DNA of 7,039 nt from NCBI GenBank assembly GCA_937997355.1, contig CALKTZ010000356.1:1-7039 (forward strand), in the 5' to 3' direction. A model generated the notes under the pieces. It was given only the letters and a program-made list of their open reading frames with translations, had not been told where the DNA came from and did no database searches. The first letter of the stretch is position 1, and the number at the start of each line of letters is the position of its first letter. Below, piece after piece: positions 1 to 5,971 of the stretch. Origin of the DNA: an uncultured Planctomycetales bacterium (GTDB lineage: Bacteria > Planctomycetota > Planctomycetia > Isosphaerales > Isosphaeraceae). A program made the position numbers and the translations under genes.

Positions 1-2
1 CC

Positions 3-83
3 CGGCTCGGCCTGATCGGCGAGCGCGGAGCCCGGCGATTCACCGAAAAGTCGAGGACGCAGTGGAACCACCCAGCCCGATGA
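3..83 (+). CDS. Possible C-terminal end of an upstream gene (partial)
   Basis: From the left edge, this frame is open for 26 codons and ends in TGA at 81-83. Its third codon positions are mostly G or C, more so than in the other open frame over the same bases. The stop overlaps the ATG at 80 in an ATGA arrangement, the classic sign of translational coupling in a bacterial operon. The visible peptide begins RLGLIGERGARRF and is too short to assign to a family. Without sequence to the left it could equally be a chance open frame. If real, the glycosidase that follows is a downstream operon member, which would also explain why no promoter is visible just before it. Confidence 0.35.
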   Translation, partial: RLGLIGERGARRFTEKSRTQWNHPAR

Positions 84-2770
84 ATACGGCCGAGCACGCG
101 CGATTGGCCGAGATCGAGAACGATTCGGGTTCCTGGCGGCGCTGGGGGTGCTATCTCTCGGATCGAGCATGGGGGACGGTTCGCGAGGATTACAGCCCCG
201 ACGGCAACGCCTGGGAATTCCTCTCGCACGATCTGGCGCGCAGCAAGGCCTATCGCTGGGGAGAAGACGGCATCGCCGGGATCTGCGACCGCTTCCAAAT
301 CCTCTGCTTCGCGCCGGCGTTCTGGAACGGACGCGACCCGATCCTCAAGGAGCGGCTGTTCGGGCTCACCCCGCTCGAAGGGAACCACGGAGAGGATGTG
401 AAGGAATACTACTATCAGCTCGAGAATCTCCCGTCCCATGCGTACATGAAGTTCCTGTACAAGTATCCGCAGGGGGAGTATCCGTATCTCCGGCTCATCG
501 AGGAGAACCGGCGTCGCCAGGGACAAGGGCCGGAATTCGAGCTGATCGATACCGGCATCTTCGACGACGATCGCTACTTCGACATCGAAATCGAGTACGC
601 CAAGGCCGCGATCGAGGATATCTGCATCCGGATCTCGGCGACCAACCGGGGGCCGGAGCCGGCGAGCCTGCACATCCTGCCGCAGCTCTGGTTCCGGAAC
701 ACCTGGAGCTGGGATGCTCGGCCGCATCCCAGGCCTATCATCCAGCTCGACCCCGCCTCGTCCGGGGCCATCAGCCTGTTGAGCGACGACGAGGACGCGG
801 AGACCCTCGCGCATGTCCGCGTCCCCTATCGCCGGGGGCGGATGTGGCTCGACGCCCCTCCCGGCGGGCGACCCCTGTTCACGGAGAACGAGACCAACGC
901 CGCGCGGGTTTTCGGCCCCGGCACGGCCGGCGCGAGCCCCTACGTCAAGGATGCGTTCCACCGGCACATCATCCAGGGGGAGCCGTGCGTCAATCCGGCG
1001 AATGTCGGCACCAAGGCCGCCATCCACTACCGATATGACGCGATCCCGCCCGGGGAGACCGTCACGCTGCGACTCCGGCTCTCGAATCGCGGCGAATCGC
1101 GGCCGTCGTTGGGCGAGGTCGATCACATCGTGGCGATGCGTCGCGACGAGGCCGACGAGTTCTATCGGGCGCTTCAGCCGAGCCAGGCGACCGACGACGA
1201 GCGATTGATCCAGCGCCAGGCCCTCTCCGGTCTCCTCTGGAACAAGCAGTCATACCTTTTCGACGTCAATGAATGGCTGCGGGGAGACGATCCCCAGAAT
1301 CGGCCGCCAAGCTCGCGGCTCAAGATCCGCAATCACAACTGGCGGCACCTCAATTCGATGCGGATCATGTCGGTCCCCGATAAGTGGGAATATCCCTGGT
1401 TCGCGGCCTGGGACCTCGCCTTCCACTGCATCGCGCTGACCCTCGTCGACCCTCGATACGCCAAGGAACAGCTCATCGTGCTGCTGCTGGAGCAGTTCCT
1501 CCACCCCAACGGCCAGTTGCCCGCCTACGAATGGGAGTTCTCCGACCTCAATCCCCCCGTCCACGCCTGGGCCTCCTGGCGCGTCTACAACATGGACCGG
1601 ATCCGGTCCGGCAAGGCCGACCGCGATTTCCTGGAAACCTGCTTCCAGAAGCTCCTGATCAACTTCGCCTACTGGGTGAACAAGGTCGATTCCCGGGGGA
1701 ACAATATCTTCGAGGGGGGATTCCTCGGGCTCGACAACATCACCCTGTTCGATCGGAGCGTCCGATGCCAGGACGGCTCGATCATCGAGCAGGCGGACTC
1801 CACCGCCTGGATGGGGATGTTCTGCCTGAACATGATGCGGATCGCCCTGGAGCTGGCGAAGGACAATCCGGTCTACGAGGGGCTGGCCAGCAAGTTCTTC
1901 CAGCATTACATCTACATCGCCTCGGCGATGAAGAACATGGGAGGGCGGGACTATCAGCTCTGGGACGACGTGGACGGCTTCTTCTACGACGTGCTCGTCC
2001 ATCCCGACGGCCATTTCCAGAAGATCCGCGTCCGGTCTCTCGTCGGCCTGATCCCCCTCTTCGCCGTCGAGAGGCTGGAGGAAGATTGGATCGCCCCCTT
2101 TCAGCAGTTCCGCGAGAGCACGCACTGGTTCTTGCAGAATCGCCAGGAGCTGGTGAAGGACGTGGTCCACACGATCGAGCGGGACGGCAAGAAGACCCAC
2201 CTGCTGACGATCGTCGACGAGGGTCAGCTCAACCGGATGGTCCAGCGGATGTGGGATCCCGCCGAGTTCCTCGCCGATCATGGCCTGCGGAGCATGTCGA
2301 AATCCCACCGGACGGATCCGTTCGTCCTCGACGGCCGGACGATCGACTACGAGCCGGCCGAGGCGATCTCCAAGATCAAGGGGGGGAACTCGAACTGGCG
2401 AGGGCCGATCTGGATGCCCACCTGCTTCCTCGTGATCGAGTCGCTACGCAAGCTGGCCAAGGCCTACGGCCTCGACTACTCGGTCAACCTCCCCGGGCTC
2501 GACGGCCGGGGGCGGCGCCGCGTGACATTCCCCGAGATGAGCCGCGAGCTTGCCGAACGCCTGATCTCGCTCTATACCCGAGACCCGGCGAGCGGACGTC
2601 GCCCCGCGCTCGGCGAAAATCGCCGGTTCCAGGACGACCCCCACTGGCGCGACCACCTGCTCTTCTACGAGTATTTCGACGGCGACACCGGCAAGGGGCT
2701 GGGGGCCTCGCATCAGACCGGCTGGTCGGCGCTCATCGCTTGTCTGATCGACGAATGGCGCCAGCATTGA
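80..2770 (+). CDS. GH63 / MGH1-like glycoside hydrolase, cytoplasmic
   Basis: An 896-residue protein resembling bacterial GH63 (glucosidase I-like) enzymes with an (alpha/alpha)6 barrel. Residues 1 to about 370 form a beta-rich N-terminal domain opening with RRWGCYLSDRAWGTVREDYS. The catalytic barrel follows: YPWFAAWDLAFH (about 438-449), GQLPAYEWEFSDLNPPVHAWA (about 478-498), GGFLGLDNITLFDRS (546-560), EQADSTAWM (570-578) and GGNSNWRGPIW (768-778), then E864 in FYEYFDGDTG and the closing HQTGWSALI. By analogy with GH63 YgjK and GH37 trehalase, D552 in G-L-D-N is the likely general acid and E864 the likely base; this is inference. There is no signal peptide, so it probably acts in the cytoplasm on an alpha-linked glucoside or similar sugar. 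The substrate cannot be read from sequence. Start: ATG 80 is preferred because of the ATGA overlap and because recalled homologues start near MNTAEH. GTG 62, preceded by GAGGA at 53-57, would add six residues. Confidence 0.9.
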   Translation: MNTAEHARLAEIENDSGSWRRWGCYLSDRAWGTVREDYSPDGNAWEFLSHDLARSKAYRWGEDGIAGICDRFQILCFAPAFWNGRDPILKERLFGLTPLEGNHGEDVKEYYYQLENLPSHAYMKFLYKYPQGEYPYLRLIEENRRRQGQGPEFELIDTGIFDDDRYFDIEIEYAKAAIEDICIRISATNRGPEPASLHILPQLWFRNTWSWDARPHPRPIIQLDPASSGAISLLSDDEDAETLAHVRVPYRRGRMWLDAPPGGRPLFTENETNAARVFGPGTAGASPYVKDAFHRHIIQGEPCVNPANVGTKAAIHYRYDAIPPGETVTLRLRLSNRGESRPSLGEVDHIVAMRRDEADEFYRALQPSQATDDERLIQRQALSGLLWNKQSYLFDVNEWLRGDDPQNRPPSSRLKIRNHNWRHLNSMRIMSVPDKWEYPWFAAWDLAFHCIALTLVDPRYAKEQLIVLLLEQFLHPNGQLPAYEWEFSDLNPPVHAWASWRVYNMDRIRSGKADRDFLETCFQKLLINFAYWVNKVDSRGNNIFEGGFLGLDNITLFDRSVRCQDGSIIEQADSTAWMGMFCLNMMRIALELAKDNPVYEGLASKFFQHYIYIASAMKNMGGRDYQLWDDVDGFFYDVLVHPDGHFQKIRVRSLVGLIPLFAVERLEEDWIAPFQQFRESTHWFLQNRQELVKDVVHTIERDGKKTHLLTIVDEGQLNRMVQRMWDPAEFLADHGLRSMSKSHRTDPFVLDGRTIDYEPAEAISKIKGGNSNWRGPIWMPTCFLVIESLRKLAKAYGLDYSVNLPGLDGRGRRRVTFPEMSRELAERLISLYTRDPASGRRPALGENRRFQDDPHWRDHLLFYEYFDGDTGKGLGASHQTGWSALIACLIDEWRQH

Positions 2771-2821
2771 CTTTTCGGGTCCCGGTGTTTGTGTAGGCTG
2801 CGAGCGTGCCGTGAGGCTGGG

Positions 2822-2827
2822 TATACT
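2822..2827 (+). promoter_or_regulatory. Weak candidate -10 box (TATACT)
   Basis: TATACT matches five of the six bases of the sigma70 -10 consensus and stands out in GC-rich sequence between two genes. Transcription would start near 2834 and leave a leader of about 160 bases before the ATG at 2995. No good -35 box lies 16 to 18 bases upstream, and there is no proper TGn extension. The assignment is tentative. Confidence 0.25.
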
Positions 2828-2904
2828 CATAACGTCCCGGGGAATTGGGGTGTGAGCCGTGCTTTTTCACGAAGCAGGCGTGCGGATTTGTCGATAAAGA
2901 CGTG

Positions 2905-2921
2905 CGGAGCAGGAAGCTCCG
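2905..2921 (+). other. Short hairpin in the leader
   Basis: CGGAGC (2905-2910) pairs perfectly with GCTCCG (2916-2921) around the loop AGGAA, and a G-T wobble can extend the stem. It lies in the presumed 5' leader about 75 bases before the start codon. The purine-rich loop resembles a Shine-Dalgarno core but no start codon follows at a useful distance. It could stabilise the mRNA or be chance. Confidence 0.25.
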
Positions 2922-2983
2922 TCGTCGGATCGCGCCAGCGTTGCCTGGCCTGAGTTCCGCCGAAGGATTCAAGGGAGCGGGCC

Positions 2984-2989
2984 GAGGAA
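2984..2989 (+). promoter_or_regulatory. Ribosome binding site deciding the start at 2995
   Basis: GAGGAA stands five bases before the ATG at 2995. It is the only strong Shine-Dalgarno motif near an in-frame start and coincides with the start of a textbook signal peptide, so it fixes the start there and not at the upstream TTG at 2845. Confidence 0.75.
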
Positions 2990-2994
2990 CAGGC

Positions 2995-4479
2995 ATGGAA
3001 GCCAGACGCGCGATCCTGATTGCCTGCGTCCTGCTCGCGCCCGCGGCGAATGCCTTCGCTCAGCCGCCGAATCCCCCCGCGCCGAACGCGGCAGGGAATT
3101 CGGGTGCGGCTTCGACCTTGGCCCCTGCTCCGGTGCCGGGTTCGAATGCCGCGTCGCCGTTGCCCTCGGTTCCCGGCCCACCCGGTCGGAACCCCACGCC
3201 CCGGCCTCCGGGAGCTTCCGCAACCTCGACGCCCGCGAATCGCCCGGCCTCCCCAGCGACCCCAGCACCCGGGTCAACTCCGGCGGTCCCCGGCCGGACA
3301 CCGGCCGATCGCGCCGCGGTCCCGCCGATCGCGCCAACTCCAACCCCCCCGGCCGATTTCGCGAATGTGGGTGCCGCCGCCGCCAATCTCCCCGCTGATA
3401 ATCCACTCGCCGACCTGGGGGCCGACCGCTCGGGGGGCTACGGGAGCCTGAGCAACCTGGAGCCGATGCTGAACATGATCGGCGACCAGGGGCCTTCTCC
3501 TTTCCTCCAGCAGTTCCGGTTGCGGCCGGCGCAGACGCAAATCCCTTCGCCGTTTCCGCCGCCGACCCTGCCGAATGCCCCGCCGGCCGACCGCCGGCGT
3601 TTCATCCCGGCGATCGCCCCCTCGGTGCGAAGCTTCAAGATCAGCGAGAATCAGTCTCCCCAGCCGCAGGACCGGGTCTATTTCTCCTTCAATTACTACG
3701 CCAACGTGAACGGAGACCTGAATCGGCGGCTCAACTCGCCGGTGGATCAATTTCGGGCATACCGCGAAATCTTCGGCTTCGAGAAGACCTTCAACGAGGG
3801 GCTGGGCTCGATCTGCGTCCGGCTGCCGCTTTATACGCTCTCGGCCGATTTCGCGGCCAACGCGAACGGCCGCAGGCAGGCATCGACCAGCACGGCCCTC
3901 GGCGACTTGACCATCTGCGGCAAGTACACCCTGGCCCTCGATCCCGAGACCGGGAGCCTCCTCTCGGCGGGGCTCGCGGTGACTCCCCCGACCGGGCCGG
4001 GCACATTCGCCGGTGTCCCTTACCTGAGCGGATTCCGCACGACGGCCATCCAGCCGTTCCTGGGCTACATCTGGCGTCGCGGCAAGTTCTTCCTCCACGG
4101 ATTTACCGCCATCGACGTCCCCTGCTCGTCCCGCGATGCGACGCTGCTCTACAACGACCTCGGGGCCGGCTACGAGGTATTCCGCAACGCGGACGCGTCC
4201 GCGTTCCTGACGGCCGTGATCCCGACGTTCGAGGTCCACGTGAATAACCCCTTGAACCATCGAGACTATCTCAGCGTCAACGATCCGTTCGCCATCCCCG
4301 ACGTCGTGAATCTCACGTCGGGGCTCAACCTGCTGGTCCGCCAAAGCTCGACGCTCACGTTCGGCATCGTGACGCCCGTGACCGGCCCCCGGCCGTTCGA
4401 TTACGAGGCCCTGCTCCTGCTCAACATCCGGTTCGGCCGATCGCGATCGGCGCAGATCCCGCCGCTGCTCGGGGGGTGA
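2995..4479 (+). CDS. Secreted Pro/Ala-rich protein with outer-membrane beta-barrel-like domain
   Basis: A 494-residue predicted envelope protein of unknown function. Residues 1-22 are a signal peptide: basic MEARR, hydrophobic ILIACVLLAP, and ANAFA before Q23 as the likely cleavage site. Residues 23 to about 120 are low complexity, dominated by Pro, Ala, Gly, Ser and Thr, probably a flexible spacer. Residues 121-205 are a less biased linker. From about 210 to the end lies a globular domain opening with NQSPQPQDRVYFSFNYY (219-235). It is rich in alternating hydrophobic and aromatic strands such as FFLHGFTAIDV and ends in LLLLNIRFG (473-481). That pattern suits an outer-membrane beta-barrel, and I recall the N-x-S-P-x-P-x-D-R-V-Y-F signature from an expanded planctomycete family; both points are inference. 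It appears to be transcribed alone, convergent with the DUF1634 gene. It could instead be a secreted beta-sandwich. Confidence 0.8.
   Translation: MEARRAILIACVLLAPAANAFAQPPNPPAPNAAGNSGAASTLAPAPVPGSNAASPLPSVPGPPGRNPTPRPPGASATSTPANRPASPATPAPGSTPAVPGRTPADRAAVPPIAPTPTPPADFANVGAAAANLPADNPLADLGADRSGGYGSLSNLEPMLNMIGDQGPSPFLQQFRLRPAQTQIPSPFPPPTLPNAPPADRRRFIPAIAPSVRSFKISENQSPQPQDRVYFSFNYYANVNGDLNRRLNSPVDQFRAYREIFGFEKTFNEGLGSICVRLPLYTLSADFAANANGRRQASTSTALGDLTICGKYTLALDPETGSLLSAGLAVTPPTGPGTFAGVPYLSGFRTTAIQPFLGYIWRRGKFFLHGFTAIDVPCSSRDATLLYNDLGAGYEVFRNADASAFLTAVIPTFEVHVNNPLNHRDYLSVNDPFAIPDVVNLTSGLNLLVRQSSTLTFGIVTPVTGPRPFDYEALLLLNIRFGRSRSAQIPPLLGG
4436..4451. repeat. Perfect 16-base palindrome at the gene's 3' end
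   Basis: GCCGATCGCGATCGGC is a perfect inverted repeat with no spacer, lying inside the last 15 codons of the barrel-like protein gene where it encodes the Gly-Arg-Ser-Arg-Ser-Ala stretch. It could fold as a hairpin near the end of the transcript or serve as a protein-binding dyad. It may also be a by-product of GATC- and CG-rich codon use. Confidence 0.5.
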
Positions 4480-4507
4480 GCCGTGGAGCGTCCCCGCCAT
4501 GGTCTCG

Positions 4508-4517
4508 CCCGATCGGG
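4508..4517. repeat. Ten-base palindrome in the convergent gap
   Basis: CCCGATCGGG is a perfect palindrome within the 39 bases separating two convergent stop codons. A bidirectional terminator would be expected here, but there is no loop of useful size and no T tract on either side. I regard it as a weak candidate only. The rest of the gap shows nothing recognisable. Confidence 0.2.
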
Positions 4518-4518
4518 A

Positions 4519-4854
4519 TCAGTGGGCGCCCCCTCTGCCGAGGAGGAATCCGAGTACGATGATGGCCAGGACGGTCCCGGAAATCGCGGCGAAGAGATAG
4601 TCCCGCTCGAAGAGGAAGATGGCCGTCGTGAGGGCGACACGCAGCGCGGGCAGAGTGATCAGCAGCACGATCCCGATCGCCATGCAACGATCCGCGAGGC
4701 CGGCGTGGAACATCGGGACCCCGTCGCCGAACAGGGCCAGCGCCATCCCGACCGCGATCCAGGCGGAAGCGACGATGGCCCCATGGCGCAGGAGCCCGGC
4801 CAGGAGATTTTCCATCCGTTGGAGGCGGCGTTGTTCGTCGATCGAAGAGCCCAC
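4519..4854 (-). CDS. DUF1634 family small inner-membrane protein
   Basis: A 111-residue protein with a short charged N-terminus (SSIDEQRRLQRMENLL) and three predicted membrane segments at about 24-42, 57-80 and 87-105. The order LLRHGAIVASAWIAVG, then IGIVLLITLPALRVALTTAIFLFERDYLF, then a final hydrophobic helix is characteristic of DUF1634; the L-P/T-P-x-x-R-V and F-x-x-E-R-D-Y/W elements are the recognisable core. Members are commonly encoded beside TauE/SafE permeases, as here, which suggests an accessory or regulatory subunit in the same membrane; no biochemical role is established that I know of. Start: a TTG at 4860 overlaps the permease stop as TTGA, but GGGGAG at 4861-4866 would abut it directly. 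The GTG at 4854 has the same motif six bases upstream and is preferred. An internal ATG at 4815 would cut off the charged N-terminus. Confidence 0.88.
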   Translation of the reverse strand: MGSSIDEQRRLQRMENLLAGLLRHGAIVASAWIAVGMALALFGDGVPMFHAGLADRCMAIGIVLLITLPALRVALTTAIFLFERDYLFAAISGTVLAIIVLGFLLGRGGAH

Positions 4855-4856
4855 CG

Positions 4857-5735
4857 TCAACTCCCCAGGGCCGGGGTAGCCCCCTGAAACGCGGCCATGA
4901 ACATCTTCACCGCCAGGGCCAGGAGGACGACGATGAACAGGGCGCGGAGCCGCTCATTCGAGGTTCGCATGAGGATCTTCGTGCCGAGGTAGGCACCGAG
5001 GATGGAACCCAGCGCGACGGGGGCCGCGACTTCGTGCAGGATGTCTCCCCGAGCATAATAGATGCCCGCGCTCGCCGCCGCGGTGACGCCGATCATGAAA
5101 TTCGAGGTCGCCGAGGAAACCTTGATCGGGATTCGCATCGCCGAATCCATCGCCGGGACCTTCAGGACTCCGCTGCCGATCCCGAGCAGCGAGGACATGG
5201 CGCCGGCGGCGTACATCAGGAACAGCCCCAGCCATACCCGGCTCACGCCATAGGCGACATCCTGGCGCGTCAACGGTTCGGGATAGCTGGAATGGAGCCT
5301 GAGCCGGGTCGCCCAACGATCCGGGGGCGACTCGGCGGAGTTCTCCGACGATCCGGCGTTCGCCCCCTTGCGGAACATCTGGTGGGCCGAGATCACCAGG
5401 ATCGCGGCGAAGAGCAGATACAGGACCGGCTCGGGGAAGACGCCGCCGAGGACCACGCCCGTGAGGGCGCCGAGGGTCGTGCCGATCTCCAGCAGGATGG
5501 CCAGCCTCACGTTCGTGAGGCGGTTCTCCATGGCGCTGGCCGCGCTCCCGCAGGAACAGGCGATGACCGAGACCAGGCTGGCCCCCACGGCGTGTCGGAT
5601 GTCGAGGCCGAAGACCAGGGTCAGGGCGGGCACGATGAAGATCCCCGCGGCCATGCCGAGCATCCCGCCGAGCAGGCCCGAGGCCAGCGAGGCGAGGCCG
5701 ATCAGCAGGGAATTCATGGCGCCGGCGGTATTCAT
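4857..5735 (-). CDS. TauE/SafE family permease
   Basis: A 292-residue polytopic inner-membrane protein of the TauE/SafE (sulfite/sulfoacetate exporter-like) family, full length for the family. About eight membrane segments are visible in two halves (near 9-29, 48-68, 77-100, 103-119; then 163-187, 207-225, 236-256, 264-284), separated by a hydrophilic loop at 120-162. The halves carry the family's internal repeat: LLGGMLGMAAGIFIVPAL (21-38) and SLLGIGSGVLKVPAM (182-196), each followed by a G/S-rich segment. The family moves sulfur-containing or other small anions; the substrate here is unknown. Unusual are C60 and C62 in IACSCGSA, where relatives mostly have Ser or Thr. Start: ATG 5735 has GGGAAG eight bases upstream; the ATG six codons further in lacks one, and the Arg-rich open extension upstream to 5924 is not protein-like. 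The gene is followed two bases later by the DUF1634 gene, so they form one operon. Confidence 0.92.
   Translation of the reverse strand: MNTAGAMNSLLIGLASLASGLLGGMLGMAAGIFIVPALTLVFGLDIRHAVGASLVSVIACSCGSAASAMENRLTNVRLAILLEIGTTLGALTGVVLGGVFPEPVLYLLFAAILVISAHQMFRKGANAGSSENSAESPPDRWATRLRLHSSYPEPLTRQDVAYGVSRVWLGLFLMYAAGAMSSLLGIGSGVLKVPAMDSAMRIPIKVSSATSNFMIGVTAAASAGIYYARGDILHEVAAPVALGSILGAYLGTKILMRTSNERLRALFIVVLLALAVKMFMAAFQGATPALGS
4861..4866 (-). promoter_or_regulatory. Ribosome binding site for the DUF1634 gene
   Basis: Read on the minus strand, GGGGAG lies six bases before GTG 4854 and inside the last codons of the permease gene. It indicates re-initiation or coupled translation of the small protein directly after the permease. 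Confidence 0.6.
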
Positions 5736-5743
5736 GGCTTCTT

Positions 5744-5749
5744 CTTCCC
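5744..5749 (-). promoter_or_regulatory. Ribosome binding site for the permease
   Basis: GGGAAG on the minus strand sits eight bases before ATG 5735, with further GAAG repeats between it and the start. It supports 5735 over both the upstream open extension and the internal ATG at 5717, which is preceded only by GCCGGCGCC. Confidence 0.55.
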
Positions 5750-5829
5750 GCGCGAACTTCGGCGTGACGAGCGGGATCGGGGACGGGCGTCTCCTCTGCC
5801 GCGTGGTGAGCCTCGGTGGGATCAGACGG

Positions 5830-5846
5830 CGGGATGGCGAATCCCG
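5830..5846 (-). other. Leader hairpin upstream of the permease
   Basis: CGGGAT and ATCCCG arms of six bases enclose a five-base loop. The hairpin lies about 95 bases before the permease start and just downstream of the predicted transcription start, so it would form near the 5' end of the mRNA. Possible roles are mRNA stabilisation or attenuation; no known riboswitch fold is recognisable. Confidence 0.3.
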
Positions 5847-5865
5847 GGTCCGTACTGATGCGGAC

Positions 5866-5894
5866 ATCATGACGCCGGGGCGCCCGGCTGTCAA
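5866..5894 (-). promoter_or_regulatory. Sigma70-like promoter of the permease operon
   Basis: On the minus strand TTGACA (5889-5894) is a perfect -35 consensus. Exactly 17 bases later CATGAT (5866-5871) matches four of six -10 bases, including the conserved A at position 2 and T at position 6. Transcription would begin near 5859 and leave a leader of roughly 125 bases. It lies in the only sizeable non-coding gap before the permease. Promoter consensus in planctomycetes is poorly defined, so the spacing and exact -35 are the main support. Confidence 0.45.
5874..5888. promoter_or_regulatory. Inverted repeat inside the promoter spacer (possible operator)
   Basis: GCCGGG and CCCGGC arms of six bases flank a GCG centre. 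The dyad occupies 15 of the 17 bases between the proposed -35 and -10 boxes of the permease promoter, the position where a repressor or MerR-type activator would bind. It could instead act as a stem in read-through RNA from the beta-helix gene, but no T tract follows. GC-rich dyads of this length also arise by chance in such a genome. Confidence 0.35.
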
Positions 5895-5931
5895 TTCGGC
5901 CCGGCTTCCCCGGGGCACGGTCACCTCGCAG

Positions 5932-5944
5932 TCCGGGACCCGGA
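5932..5944 (-). terminator. Weak hairpin after the beta-helix stop codon
   Basis: TCCGGG and CCCGGA arms around a single central base lie about 28 bases beyond the TGA of the beta-helix gene. The stem is GC rich but effectively five base pairs, with a three-base loop and no T run afterwards. It is a poor intrinsic terminator, listed because nothing better ends that transcript. Confidence 0.2.
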
Positions 5945-5971
5945 TTTACCGCTCGGTACCGGGCGGATTGC

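Larger units (their letters stand above)
2771..2994. other. Intergenic spacer with leader of the barrel-like protein gene
   Basis: No credible gene lies in these 224 bases. The frame of the downstream gene stays open back to a TTG at 2845, but those 50 extra codons would encode a basic, Cys-containing stretch unlike a signal peptide and would bury the real one. The spacer holds a TATACT box, one short hairpin and a ribosome binding site. No strong GC stem followed by a T tract is present, so I see no clear intrinsic terminator for the glycosidase gene. Confidence 0.6.
5736..5971 (-). other. Intergenic spacer and leader upstream of the permease
   Basis: These 236 bases lie between the stop of the beta-helix gene and the permease start, both on the minus strand. 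No convincing gene is present. The stretch holds a near-consensus promoter, a dyad inside that promoter, a leader hairpin and a small hairpin just after the beta-helix stop. The length and the promoter argue that the permease operon is transcribed independently of the beta-helix gene. Confidence 0.6.

Noticed and set aside
1250..2308. 352-codon open frame antisense to the glycosidase
   Set aside because: It lies wholly opposite a gene with recognisable catalytic motifs. Its Val/Glu/Asp/Leu-heavy sequence is the usual antisense shadow of GC-rich coding DNA, with no recognisable domain.
1384..2796. 470-codon open frame in another plus frame within the glycosidase
   Set aside because: The translation is Arg/Pro/Gly-rich with no domain pattern, while the overlapping frame holds the GH63 motifs.
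2754..2945. Similar short stretches GCGCCAGCATTG and GCGCCAGCGTTG, a possible direct repeat or attachment site
   Set aside because: Only about a dozen bases match, one copy lies in the glycosidase's last codons, and no integrase, tRNA or mobile-element gene is present.
3060..3360. Pro/Ala-rich region considered as a DNA tandem repeat
   Set aside because: The amino acid bias is strong but no fixed DNA unit repeats; it is low-complexity coding sequence.
3274..4500. 408-codon open frame antisense to the barrel-like protein gene
   Set aside because: Its Arg/Glu/Gly-rich composition, lack of any known fold, and full overlap with a signal-peptide-bearing gene that has a good ribosome site make it a shadow.
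5034..5858. Plus-strand open frame of 274 codons opposite the permease
   Set aside because: It is a Gly/Arg/Asp/His-rich shadow; the minus strand encodes a clear TauE/SafE membrane protein there.
5736..5924. 63-codon N-terminal extension of the permease frame
   Set aside because: The extension is Arg/Ser/Pro-rich and not membrane-like. It spans the predicted promoter -10 box and leader hairpin, and a ribosome site supports the start at 5735.
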